Assembly: GCF_932526225.1 (NCBI RefSeq)
Contig: NC_064035.1
Location: 21,439,969-21,503,968, forward strand
Direction: 5' to 3'
From: Nematostella vectensis
Lineage: Eukaryota > Cnidaria > Anthozoa > Actiniaria > Edwardsiidae
DNA length: 64,000 nt
Under the pieces are notes generated by a model that ran no database searches, was not told the DNA's origin, and saw nothing but the letters and a program-made list of their open reading frames with translations. Each line of letters starts with the position of its first letter. Position 1 is the first letter of the stretch. Below are positions 48,501-59,400 of this stretch, piece after piece. Made by a program: the position numbers and the translations under genes.

Positions 48501-51500
48501 TCACTCCTTAGTCACCCTACAGGTCTACAGGTTCACCCCTTAGTCATCGTACAGGTCTACAGGTTCACCCCTTAGTCACCCTACAGGTCTACAGGTTCAC
48601 CCCTTAGTCACCCAACAGGTCTACTGCTTTACCCCTTAGTCACCCTACAGGCGCAGATCCTCGCCCTTATCAGCACTCCTTATCTTACCTTCTCTTTCGG
48701 TTGATAGGTGGTTTTTATAGAGCCTGATCACGGTTACCTTCACCCTGGACAATCCACACTTCTGAAGGTACCGACAAGTTTCACATGTGCTGTCTTGTTT
48801 ATGGTTATGCGGATATAGGCAGATACATCTTGAAAGTATTGTTGAGTCTAAAATGTCACATCATCGTAATGTGTTTGAACTTATTTGATCCATACATCTG
48901 GTCTAAAGCTTGAAACGCCAAGATAAGACTACTTTTTATTTCCTAATGACGTATAGTGTTTATAAGGTGAAGTTATACCCTCGACATGCCCAACCGAGAT
49001 GTGCCGTGTTTCACCTGCAGTAATGGCCACCCACCCATCCACACCATGCCTGCCATGTGCAATTAGCTTTCTAGACAACTATGGGTTTGCCTTATTTACA
49101 TATTTGTCACAAGCTAACTATTATAGTTTTCTTATTTAGCTATTTACTACATGCTTACTATTATAGATCTCTTATTTACCTATTTACCACGCGCTTACTA
49201 TTGCAGATTTCTTATTTTCCTATTTACCACATGCTTGCTATTACAGATCTCTTATTTACCTATTTACCACGCGCTTACTATTGCAGATCTCTTATTTACC
49301 TATTTACCACATGCTTGCTATTACAGATCTCTTATTTACCACGCGCTTACTATTGCAGATCTCTTATTTACCTATTTACCACATGCTTACTATTATAGAT
49401 CTCTTATTTACCTATTTACCACGCGCTTACTATTATCGATCTCTTATTTACCTATTAACCACGCGCTTACTATTACAGATCTCTTATTTACCTATTTACC
49501 ACACGCTTACTATTGCAGATCTCGTTCTTCTCCTGTGGTGCACCCTCCATGTACGACATGGACATTCTGTGTGAGGTCAGTACTAAATACTAAACTTGTA
49601 ACACCGTTCGAATTCTGCTAGCAGGCTATGATCCTGTATAAATATAACGTAAACGTGGACCGACACTTGACACTCCCCTTTTCGTAGTGTTTTAATTTTC
49701 AGGCAATGCATATTCAGTCTAAATGTCTACCTCGAAAGTACGCATTGCTGTACCACCTTTGTTTTGTTTTTTTTTTCAAATCGTGAACCAGTGGAGCCTC
49801 TGACGGACTCACACTGATATCGCGCTGTCAGACATTTTATTTAAGGTGTAACCTTTTGCCAACCGACAGGGGAAGTCTGAAGGCCTAATAATATCGTCAG
49901 TCTTCACTATTTACTATTGTGCCATTTCAAACGCCGTACTGACAGTCATAACAAACATTGCTATAGATCGTAGATGAGACAGAAATGGCGATGTTTAACG
50001 AGCGACTTATAAAGTGGACCAACGAGCAGGAGGAACGCCAATACACATTCACCATCACAGAAGCTGACGTGACCATACCATGGTCCGGACCACGCCTGAG
50101 ATCCCTGGACTCATCCAACACCCCTCACTCCAAATCCGAGAGCGATCTTAGGCGCTACCAAGCCCTCCCCCCAATAGGCTGTCAGGAGCCCACGAACACC
50201 AGTAAACAGAGGAGGAAGTCAGGCACTCCTCCCCAGCCCTCCCCTCCTGAGTCGTTCTGGCTGCATTTGGGGGTGACCGCGAGGACGCACATGATCGCTG
50301 AGTTTCACAGAAGTTTCCCGGAAAACACCAACGAATTCATTATTGACCAGTAAGAATACCAGTTCCTTTACACGAAAGATACCTTGCAATTGAAGGACTG
50401 TTTGAATTCGTAATATAAAAAGAAATCAATCAGGCACCTAATAAGAGGCCTTAAATTCCAATTCCTTGAAAAAAATACTACAGTAAGCATCCAAGCTGCT
50501 TAATAGAGGTGTCAATGTACTTCAATCCGACGCCGTCATTCCAGCCTCTATATGTGATTGGGTTGCCTGTCATTGGTGATAAAAGTATATATTTGACCTG
50601 TAGGCGCTACGTCGTGAATCACGAGGAGAACAAGGAGACAGGCGACCTGTCTGCTTTCGTCTCGTGCACCAACAGCGAGATGAACGTCATCACAGACGTC
50701 ATGTCAGTCATACTCAGGTAACCATGGTAATATCACTACCCCATGTAGCTATAGCGACGTCATGTCAGTCATACTCAGGTAACCATGGTAATATCACTAC
50801 CCCATTTAGCTATAGCGACGTCATGTCAGTCATACTCAGGTAACCATGGTAGTAACACTACCCCATGTAGCTATTACGACGTCATGTCAGTCATACTCAG
50901 ACAACCATGGTAATATCACTACCCCATGTAGCTATAGCGATGTCATGTCAGTCATACTCAGGTAACCATGGTAATATCACTACCCCATTTAGCTATAGTG
51001 ACGTCATGTCAGTCATAATCAGGTAACCATGGTAATATCACTACCCCATGTAGCTATAGCGACGTCATGTCAGTCATACTCAGATAACCATGGTAATATC
51101 ACTATCCCATGTAGCTATAGCGACGTCATGTCAGTCATACTCAGGTAACCATGGTAATATCACTACCCCATTTAGCTATAGTGACGTCATGTCAGTCATA
51201 ATCAGGTAACCATGGTAGTACCACTACCCCATGTAGCTATGACTTGTTGAGCTAGTATTTTCCTACTGACTAGTTGAGCTAGTATTTTCCTACTGACTAG
51301 TTGAGCTAGTATTTTCCTACTGTCTTGTTGAGCTAGTATTTTCCTACTGACTTGTTGAGCTAGTATTTTCCTACTGACTTGTTGAGCTAGTATTTTCCTA
51401 CTGACTTGTTGAGCTAGTATTTTCCTACTGACTAGTTGAGCTAGTATTTTCCTACTGACTAGTTGAGCTAGTATTTTCCTACTGACTTGTTGAGCTAGTA

Positions 51501-54500
51501 TTTTCCTACTGACTTGTTGAGCAAGTCTTTTCGTACTGACTTGTTGAGCTAGTATTTTCCTACTGACTTGTTGAGCTAGTCTTTTCCTACTGACTTGTTG
51601 AGCTAGTATTTTCCTACTGACTAGTTGAGCTAGTATTTTCCTACTGACTAGTTGAGCTAGTATTTTCCTACTGTCTTGTTGAGCTAGTATTTTCCTACTG
51701 ACTTGTTGAGCTAGTATTTTCCTACTGTCTTGTTGAGCTAGTATTTTCCTACTGACTTGTTGAGCTAGTATTTTCCTACTGACTAGTTGAGCTAGTATTT
51801 TCCTACTGACTAGTTGAGCTAGTATTTTCCTACTGACTTGTTGAGCTAGTCTTTTCCTACTGACTTGTTGAGCTAGTATTTTCCTACTGACTAGTTGAGC
51901 TAGTATTTTCCTACTGACTACTTGAGCTAGTATTTTCCTACTGTCTTGTTGAGCTAGTATTTTCCTACTGACTAGTTGAGCTAGTATTTTCCTACTGTCT
52001 TGTTGAGCTAGTCTTTTCGTACTGACTAGTTGAGCTAGTATTTTCCTACTGACTAGTTGAGCTAGTATTTTCGTACTGACTAGTTGAGCTAGTATTTTCC
52101 TACTGACTTGTTGAGCAAGTATTTTCCTACTGTCTTGTTGAGCAAGTCTTTTCCTACTGACATGTTAGGCAAGTCTCTTCCTACTGACTAGTTGAGCTAG
52201 TATTTTCCTACTGACTTGTTGAGCTAGTATTTTCCTACTGACTTGTTGAGCTAGTATTTTCCTACTGACTAGTTGAGCTAGTATTTTCCTACTGACTAGT
52301 TGAGCTAGTATTTTCCTACTGACTAGTTGAGCTAGTATTTTCCTACTGACTAGTTGAGCTAGTATTTTCCTACTGTCTTGTTGAGCTAGTATTTTCCTAC
52401 TGACTTGTTGAGCTAGTCTTTTCCTACTGACTTGTTGAGCTAGTATTTTCCTACTGACTAGTTGAGCTAGTATTTTCCTACTGACTAGTTGAGCTAGTAT
52501 TTTCCTACTGTCTTGTTGAGCTAGTATTTTCCTACTGACTTGTTGAGCTAGTATTTTCCTACTGTCTTGTTGAGCTAGTATTTTCCTACTGACTTGTTGA
52601 GCTAGTATTTTCCTACTGACTAGTTGAGCTAGTATTTTCCTACTGACTAGTTGAGCTAGTATTTTCCTACTGACTTGTTGAGCTAGTCTTTTCCTACTGA
52701 CTTGTTGAGCTAGTATTTTCCTACTGACTAGTTGAGCTAGTATTTTCCTACTGTCTTGTTGAGCTAGTATTTTCCTACTGACTAGTTGAGCTAGTATTTT
52801 CCTACTGACTTGTTGAGCAAGTATTTTCCTACTGTCTTGTTGAGCAAGTCTTTTCCTACTGACATGTTAGGCAAGTCTTTTCCTACGGACTTGTTGAGCT
52901 AGTCTTTTCCTACTGACTTGTTGAGCTAGTATTTTCCTACTGACTAGTTGAGCTAGTATTTTCCTACTGACTAGTTGAGCTAGTATTTTCCTACTGACTA
53001 GTTGAGCTAGTATTTTCCTACTGACTAGTTGAGCTAGTATTTTCCTACTGACTAGTTGAGCTAGTATTTTCCTACTGACTAGTTGAGCTAGTATTTTCCT
53101 ACTGACTAGTTGAGCTAGTATTTTCCTACTGACTAGTTGAGCTAGTATTTTCCTACTGACTAGTTGAGCTAGTATTTTCCTACTGACTAGTTGAGCTAGT
53201 ATTTTCCTACTGTCTTGTTGAGCTAGTATTTTCCTACTGACTAGTTGAGCTAGTATTTTCCTACTGACTTGTTGAGCAAGTATTTTCCTACTGTCTTGTT
53301 GAGCAAGTCTTTTCCTACTGACATGTTAGGCAAGTCTTTTCCTACGGACTTGTTGAGCTAGTCTTTTCCTACTGACTTGTTGAGCTAGTATTTTCCTACT
53401 GACTAGTTGAGCTAGTATTTTCCTACTGACTAGTTGAGCTAGTATTTTCCTACTGACTAGTTGAGCTAGTATTTTCCTACTGACTAGTTGAGCTAGTATT
53501 TTCCTACTGACTAGTTGAGCTAGTATTTTCCTACTGACTTGTTGAGCAAGTATTTTCCTACTGTCTTGTTGAGCAAGTCTTTTCCTACTGACTAGTTGAG
53601 CTAGTATTTTCCTACTGACTTGTTGAGCTAGTATTTTCCTACTGACTTGTTGAGCTAGTATTTTCCTACTGACTTGTTGAGCTAGTATTTTCCTACTGTC
53701 TTGTTGAGCAAGTCTTTTTGTACTGACTTGTTGAGCTAGTATTTTCCTACTGACTTGTTGAGCTAGTATTTTCCTACTGACTTGTTGAGCTAGTATTTTC
53801 CTACTGACTAGTTGAGCTAGTATTTTCCTACTGACTAGTTGAGCTAGTATTTTCCTACTGACTAGTTGAGCTAGTATTTTCCTACTGACTTGTTGAGCAA
53901 GTCTTTTCGTACTGACTTGTTGAGCAAGTCTTTTCGTACTGACTTGTTGAGCAAGTCTTTTCGTACTGACTTGTTGAGCTAGTATTTTCCTACTGACTTG
54001 TTGAGCTAGTATTTTCCTACTGTCTTGTTGAGCTAGTATTTTCCTACTGACTTGTTGAGCTTGTATTTTCCTACTGACTAGTTGAGCTAGTATTTTCCTA
54101 CTGACTTGTTGAGCTAGTATTTTCCTACTGACTTGTTGAGCTAGTATTTTCCTACTGACTAGTTGAGCTAGTATTTTCGTCTTTTCGTAGTCTTTTCGTA
54201 CTGACTAGTTGAGCTAGTATTTTCCTACTGACTTGTTGAGCTAGTATTTTCCTACTGACTTGTTGAGCAAGTCTTTTCATACTGACTAGTTGAGCTAGTA
54301 TTTTCCTACTGACATGTTAGGCAAGTCTTTTCCTACTGTCTTGTTGAGCTAGTATTTTCCTACTGACTTGTTGAGCTAGTATTTTCCTACTGTCTTGTTG
54401 AGCTAGTATTTTCCTACTGACTTGTTGAGCTAGTATTTTCCTACTGACTAGTTGAGCTAGTATTTTCCTACTGACTTGTTGAGCTAGTATTTTCCTACTG

Positions 54501-56230
54501 ACTTGTTGAGCTAGTATTTTCCTACTGACTAGTTGAGCTAGTATTTTCCTACTGACATGTTAGGCAAGTCTTTTCCTACTGTCTTGTTGAGCTAGTATTT
54601 TCCTACTGACTTGTTGAGCTAGTATTTTCCTACTGACTAGTTGAGCTAGTATTTTCCTACTGACTTGTTGAGCTAGTATTTTCCTACTGACTAGTTGAGC
54701 TAGTATTTTCCTACTGACTAGTTGAGCTAGTATTTTCCTACTGACTTGTTGAGCTAGTATTTTCCCACTGACTTGTTGAGCTAGTATTTTCCTACTGTCT
54801 TGTTGAGCAAGTCTTTTCGTACTGACTTGTTGAGCTAGTATTTTTCTACTGACTTGTTCCTGTCGCTTGTTTCAGGGGTTTGCTGGAGGACAGTAATTTC
54901 CACGGCTCTCTTGGGGAATTGGATAACGAGCCGGTCCCATACTTTAGACAGCTTGGCGAGACCCCTTACATTTACGACCGCACCCCATCCAGGGCCTCCT
55001 CGTCCTCTAGCAGCCGCAGTGAGCCTGGACATGAGTACCCAGATGAGCCTGACCTAGCCGAGTCACGTGCTCAGGAGGTAAGACAAAAGGAGAGGGGACG
55101 ATAAAGCACATATTGTAACGTAGACATCTGATGGAACTAAAATTAAGCAGCCGGGCTCTATTAAGTGGGAACTTGCCTCGTAGCCGAGGGTAGCCGCTTA
55201 ATAGAGGTGCCACTGTATACATCACTTTGCATGGTCCCTAGGGTGGTCACCTAATAGAGGTGCTACTGTAGACATCACTTGGCACGGTCCCTAGGATGGT
55301 CACCTAATAGAAGTTCCTCTGTATAGTTCCTCTGTGTGCATCATTTTTCCTCGAGTACGGACAACGTTAGAAAGGGGTGGATGGACTTTTAGGGTTTTTT
55401 TAGCTGCTGGTAAGCCGCTGTGGAGGATTAATGGGCTCTAAGTATCAATGGTCTCTAAGGATATGAAACACAGGGCGCGAGATAGATGGCAATGACGTTT
55501 GATGTTTGTCCCTAGTCCTCGTACCAAGTCTCCTATCACGACGACCGCGCATCCAGCCGGACACACGAGATCGTGCAGCGTAGCAGTTCCGTCCTGTCAG
55601 CGGTTGATCATCTAAGAGACGAGTCTCTTGACCCCGAATGGAAGGCTTCACAGCGCAACAAAGCCAGAAGGTGCACATCTTTACCATACCCCTCCCCTCC
55701 CTGCTAACAACCCATACCCACCCCTACAAAGGCATGATGTACGCTCCCTCCCCTCCCTGCTAACAACCCTTACCCACCCCTACAAAGGCATGATGTACGC
55801 TCCCCCCCCTTTCTGCTAACAACCCTTACCCACCGCTACAAAGGCATGATGTACGCTCCCTCCCCTCCCAGCTAACAACCCTTACCCACCCCTTCAAAGG
55901 CACGATTTACGCTCCCTGCTTAGAGCCCTTATCCATCTCTTCAAGGCGAGATGTACGCCCACCCCCCGCCCTTCCTACTAACGATACTTACCTACTTCTT
56001 GCAAGATACGCCCTTGTCCCTCTAAAGTCCCTGATCAACCTCTGTTAAGCCAAAATTTACTCACAATTCTAATGTTCTGTTCCAGTTTGCCCGAGTTCAC
56101 GTCGCTACTTGAGTCAGTCATTGAGAACTCGCTTCTCAACATCATGACGGAAGCCAATTATGGCGAGCTGAGCCTGACAGCACGCCCGCGTGTTATCGCA
56201 CTTCCGCCCAGCAGACTTGCCAAACGATGA
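45366..56230 (+). CDS. CFAP65: 3' part of a ciliary ASH-domain gene, CFAP65-like, eight coding exons
   Basis: Exons 45366-45502, 48708-48767, 49519-49575, 49967-50349, 50604-50717, 54876-55077, 55516-55670 and 56086-56230 all have AG/GT borders and consistent phases, giving about 417 codons to TGA 56228-56230. The first three and a half exons form an ASH/MSP-like immunoglobulin fold: [25 protein letters not shown], then [10 protein letters not shown]. The rest has [19 protein letters not shown], a Ser-rich linker, and the ending [12 protein letters not shown]. By recollection this matches the C-terminal end of CFAP65, a motile-cilium and sperm-flagellum protein. Another ASH-domain axonemal protein (for example a DLEC1 or CFAP47 relative) is the alternative. 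Exons upstream of 45366 are not in the window. Confidence 0.6.
45540..48655. repeat. 32-bp minisatellite filling the intron, about 97 copies
   Basis: The unit is about TTCACCCCTTAGTCACCCTA plus CAGGCACACAGC, period 32. It begins soon after the donor at 45503 and ends about 50 bp before the acceptor at 48707. Sub-blocks are homogeneous: a CCAACAGGCGC type at the left, a CCCTACAGGCAC type at the right. Several long open frames (for example 45796-46311) arise from the repeat and are not genes. Each unit contains a pyrimidine-rich run ending in ACAG|G, which looks like a 3' splice site. Confidence 0.95.
48708..48767 (+). CDS. Ciliary gene, exon 2 of the window
   Basis: Acceptor TTGATAG, donor AAG|GTACCG. 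It is 60 bp and phase 0 at both ends. It encodes [13 protein letters not shown], the typical EP..G.L.PG turn of ASH/MSP-like domains. Confidence 0.78.
49130..49518. repeat. 40-bp minisatellite containing the 3' splice site
   Basis: The unit is about CTTATTTACCTATTTACCAC plus GCGCTTACTATTGCAGATCT, period 40 with one 28-bp short unit. AG followed by ATCT or ATTT ends at 49166, 49206, 49246, 49286, 49326, 49358, 49398 and 49478. The last copy, ending at 49518, is the real acceptor. One copy (near 49438) has lost the AG. Overlapping ORFs here are repeat artefacts. Confidence 0.93.
49519..49575 (+). CDS. Ciliary gene, exon 3 of the window
   Basis: Acceptor CTATTGCAG, donor GAG|GTCAGT. It is 57 bp and phase 0 at both ends. 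It encodes [15 protein letters not shown], the last strand of the ASH fold. Its first bases ATCTC are shared with the upstream minisatellite. Confidence 0.78.
49576..49966. other. Intron without repeat or gene
   Basis: This is ordinary AT-rich intron sequence between GTCAGT and CTATAG. It holds a T-rich tract near 49,765. Nothing else is recognised. Confidence 0.7.
49967..50349 (+). CDS. Ciliary gene, exon 4 of the window
   Basis: Acceptor TTGCTATAG, donor CCA|GTAAGA. It is 383 bp, starts in phase 0 and leaves two bases. It encodes [11 protein letters not shown], a charged helix, a Ser/Pro-rich middle, and [11 protein letters not shown]. An ATG-started reading from 49985 is only the internal part of the exon. 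Confidence 0.8.
50350..50603. other. Short intron without repeat
   Basis: It runs from GTAAGA to GACCTGTAG. Nothing besides splice signals is recognised. Confidence 0.7.
50604..50717 (+). CDS. Ciliary gene, exon 5 of the window
   Basis: Acceptor ACCTGTAG, donor CTCAG|GTAACC. It is 114 bp. The first base completes the Gln codon from exon 4, and two bases are left at the end. It encodes R-Y-V-V-N-H-E-E-N and [10 protein letters not shown]. Read-through meets TAA at 50719-50721. Confidence 0.8.
50693..51240. repeat. 61-bp tandem repeat duplicating an exon end and its 5' splice site
   Basis: Nine copies of about 61 bp. Each starts with exon-derived GACGTCATGTCAGTCATACT, then CAGGTAACCATGG and intron text. 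The first copy contains the real donor (GT at 50718). Later copies keep GT at 50779, 50840, 50962, 51023, 51145 and 51206. Two copies have lost it (CAGACAACC near 50,901, CAGATAACC near 51,084). Confidence 0.95.
51241..54860. repeat. 27-bp minisatellite filling the intron, about 134 copies
   Basis: The unit is about TTGTTGAGCTAGTATTTTCC plus TACTGAC, period 27, with T/A variants (CTTGTTG versus CTAGTTG) arranged in repeated sub-patterns. It runs to within about 15 bp of the acceptor at 54875. Each unit carries TACTGAC, close to a branch-point consensus, and a TTTTCC pyrimidine run. In the last copy the A at 54852 is 23 nt from the acceptor AG. Confidence 0.96.
54876..55077 (+). CDS. Ciliary gene, exon 6 of the window
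   Basis: Acceptor TGTTTCAG, donor GAG|GTAAGA. It is 202 bp: one base completes a codon, and it ends in phase 0. It encodes [19 protein letters not shown] and a Ser-rich linker. The minus-strand ORFs overlapping it are shadows. Confidence 0.8.
55078..55515. other. Intron with a short 55-bp duplication
   Basis: Between GTAAGA and CCCTAG, two to three imperfect copies of a 55-bp unit (GGTCCCTAGGGTGGTCACCT and following) lie at about 55,195-55,325. No gene is seen. Confidence 0.7.
55516..55670 (+). CDS. Ciliary gene, exon 7 of the window
   Basis: Acceptor GTCCCTAG, donor AAG|GTGCAC. It is 155 bp, starts in phase 0 and leaves two bases. It is hydrophilic: [11 protein letters not shown] and L-D-P-E-W-K-A-S. 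Confidence 0.75.
55685..55990. repeat. 57-bp tandem repeat in the last intron, about five decaying copies
   Basis: The unit is about CCCTCCCCTCCCTGCTAACA plus ACCCTTACCCACCCCTACAA and AGGCATGATGTACGCT. TGCTAAC in each unit resembles a branch point. Copies degrade to the right. Confidence 0.88.
56086..56230 (+). CDS. Ciliary gene, terminal coding exon
   Basis: The acceptor is GTTCCAG. The first base completes a Ser codon and the frame ends at TGA 56228-56230. It encodes [17 protein letters not shown] and ends [12 protein letters not shown], the part most reminiscent of CFAP65. Confidence 0.8.
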
Positions 56231-56345
56231 CAAGCGCACATTAACTGTAAATAATAGAATGTCTGTAGAAAAACGTGAGGTGCGCAGGTTTTTTTTTATT
56301 GAATTGTAAACTAGTTTGTGTGGTAAATGCCTGCAAGCATTGGAT

Positions 56346-56351
56346 AATAAA
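56346..56351 (+). terminator. Poly(A) signal AATAAA
   Basis: AATAAA lies 116 bp after the stop codon of the ciliary gene and is followed by an AT-rich stretch. It gives a short 3' UTR. Confidence 0.65.
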
Positions 56352-56499
56352 ACATTTATATTTTCCTGTCGTAAAACTATTGAAAAGCGTTCGTTTTTCG
56401 TTCAAAGGTAAAAGCTGCTGACCTATTTCGACTAGCACTTTGGAAATCTCAGGGAAAATGGGGAAGAAGTATTGGAACGATTGAAATGTGTTGTTGGTA

Positions 56500-59400
56500 A
56501 AGGGAAGGCTTGGGTAATGAGACATGTTTGGAAATGACAGGAAAGGCTTGGGTGATGAGACGTGTGGTTAGGATAGGGAAGGCTTGGGTGATGAGAAATG
56601 TTTGGTTGGGAAAGGGAAGGCTTGGGTGATGAGAAATGTGTGGTTGGGATAGGGAAGGCTTAAGTGATAAGAAATGTGTGGTTGGGATAGGGAAGGCTTG
56701 GGTGATGAGAAATGTGTGGTTGGGATAGGGAAGGCTTGGGTGATGAGACGTGTGGTTGGGATAGGGAAGGCTTGGTTGATGAGACGTGTGGTTGGGATAG
56801 GGAAGGCTTGGGTGATTAGAAATGTGTGGTTGGGATAGGGAAGGCTTGGGTGATTAGAAATGTGTGGTTGGGATAGGGAAGGCTTGGGTGATTAGAAATG
56901 TGTGGTTGGGATAGGGAAGGCTTGGGTGATGAGAAATGTGTGGTTGGGATAGGGAAGGCTTGGGTGATGAGAAATGTGTGGTTGGGATAGGGAAGGCTTG
57001 GGTGATGAGAAATGTGTGGTTGGGATAGGGAAGGCTTGGGTGATGAGAACTGTGTGGTTAGGACAGGGAAGGCTTGGGTGATGAGAAATGTGTGGTTGGG
57101 ATAGGGAAGGGTTGGGTGATGAGAAATGTTTGGTTGGGATAGGGAAGGCTTGGGTGATGAGAAATGTGTGGTTGGGATAGGGGAGGCTTGGGTAATGAGA
57201 AATGTGTGGTTGGGATAGGGAAGGCTTGGGTGATGAGAAATGTGTGGTTGGGATAGGGAAGGCTTGGGTGATTAAAAATGTGTGGTTGGGATAGGGGTGG
57301 CTTGGGTGATGAGAAATGTGTGGTTGGGATAGGGAAGGTTTGGGTGATGGGAAATTTGTGGTTGGGATAGGGGAGGCTTGGGTGATGAGAAATGTGTGGT
57401 TAGGATAGGGAAGGCTTGGGTGATGAGAAATGTGTGGTTGTGATAGGGAAGGCTTGGGTGATGAGACGTGTGGTTAGGGTAGGGAAGGCTTGGGTGATGA
57501 GAAATGTTTCGTTGGGAAAGGGAAGGCTTGGGTGATGAGAAATGTGTGGTTGGGATAGGGGAGGCTTGGGTGATGAAAAATGTGTGGTTGGGATAGGGAA
57601 GGCTTGGGTGATTAGAAATGTGTGGTTGGGATAGGGGAAGCTTGGGTGATGAGAAATGTGTTGTTGGGATAGGAGAGGCTTGGGTGATGAGAAATGTGTG
57701 GTTGGGATAGGGAAGGCTTGGGTGACGAGAAATGTGTGGTTGGGATAGGGGAGGCTTGGGTGATGAGAAATGTGTGGTTGGGATAGGGAAGGCTTTGGTG
57801 ATGAGAAATGTGTGGTTGGGATAGGGGAGGCTTGGGTGATGAGAAATGTGTTGTTGGGATAGGGAAGGCTTGGGTGATGAGAAATGTGTGGTTGGGATAG
57901 GGGAGGCTTGGGTGATGAGACGTGTGGTTAGGATAGGGAAGGCTTGGGTTATGAGAAATGTTTCGTTGGGAAAGGGAAGGCTTGGGTGATGAGAAATATG
58001 TGGTTGTGATAGGGAAGGCTTGGGTGATTAGAAATGTGTGGTTGGGAAAGGGAAGGCTTGGGTGATGAGAAATGTGTGGTTGGGATAGGGGAGGCTTGGG
58101 TGATGAGAAATGTGTGGTTGTGATAGGGGAGGCTTGGGTGATTAGAAATGTGTGGTTGGGATAGGGGAGGCTTGGGTTATGAGAAATGTGTGGTTGGGAT
58201 AGGGAAGGCTTGGGTGATTAGAAATGTGTGGTTGGGATAGGGAAGGCTTGGGTGATTAGAAATGTGTGGTTGGGATAGGAAAGGTTTGGGTGATGAGAAA
58301 TGTGTGGTTGGGATAGGGAAGGCTTGGGTGATTAGAAATGTGTGGTTGGGAAAGGGAAGGCTATGAGAAAGGTGTGGTTATGATAGGGGAGGCTTGGGTG
58401 ATGAGAAATGTGTGGTTGGGATAGGGGAGGCTTGGGTGATGAGAAATGTGTGGTTGGGATTGGGAAGGCTTGGGTGATGAGAAATGTGTGGTTGGGATAG
58501 GGGAGGCTTGGGTGATGAGAAATGTGTGGTTGGGATAGGGAAGGCTTGGGTGATTAGAAATGTGTGGTTGGGAAAAGGGAGGCTTGGGTGATGAGAAATG
58601 TGTGGTTGGGATAGGGGAGGCTTGGGTGATGAGAAATGTGTGGTTGGGATAGGGAAGGCTTGGGTGATTAGAAATATGTGGTTGGGATAGGGAAGGCTTA
58701 GGTGATGAGAACTGTGTGGTTGGGATAGGGAAGGCTTGGATGATGAGACGTGTGGTTGGGATAGGAAGGGCTTGGTTGATGAGACGTGTGGAAAGGACAG
58801 GGAAGGCTTGGATGATGAGAAATGTGTGGTTGGGATAGGGAAGGCTTGGGTGATGAGAAATGTGTGATTGGGATAGGGAAGGCTTGGGTGATGAGAAATG
58901 TGTGGTTGGAATAGGGAAGGCTTGGGTGATGAGAAATGTGTGGTTGGGATAGGGAAGGCTTGGGTGATGAGAAATGTGTGGTTGGGATAGGGAAGAATTG
59001 GGTGATGAGACGTGTGGTTAGGATAGGGAAGGCTTGGGTGATGAGAAATGTTTCGTTGGGAAAGGGAAGGCTTGGGTGATGAGAAATATGTGGTTGTGAT
59101 AGGGAAGGCTTGGGTGATTAGAAATGTGTGGTTGGGAAAAGGGAGGCTTGGGTGATGAGAAATGTGTGGTTGGGATAGGGGAGGCTTGGGTGATGAGAAA
59201 TGTGTGGTTGTGATAGGGGAGGCTTGGGTGATTAGAAATGTGTGGTTGGGATAGGGGAGGTTTGGGTGATTAGAAATGTGTGGTTGGGATAGGGAAGGCT
59301 TGGGTGATAAGAAATGTGTGGTTGGGATAGGGGAGGCTTGGGTGATTAGAAATGTGTGGTTGGGATAGGGGAGGCTTGGGTGATGAGAAATGTGTGGTTG

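Noticed and set aside
49081-49621. ORFs of 97-156 codons over the 40-bp repeat
   Set aside because: Repeat-derived hydrophobic peptides that run into the true exon in the wrong frame.
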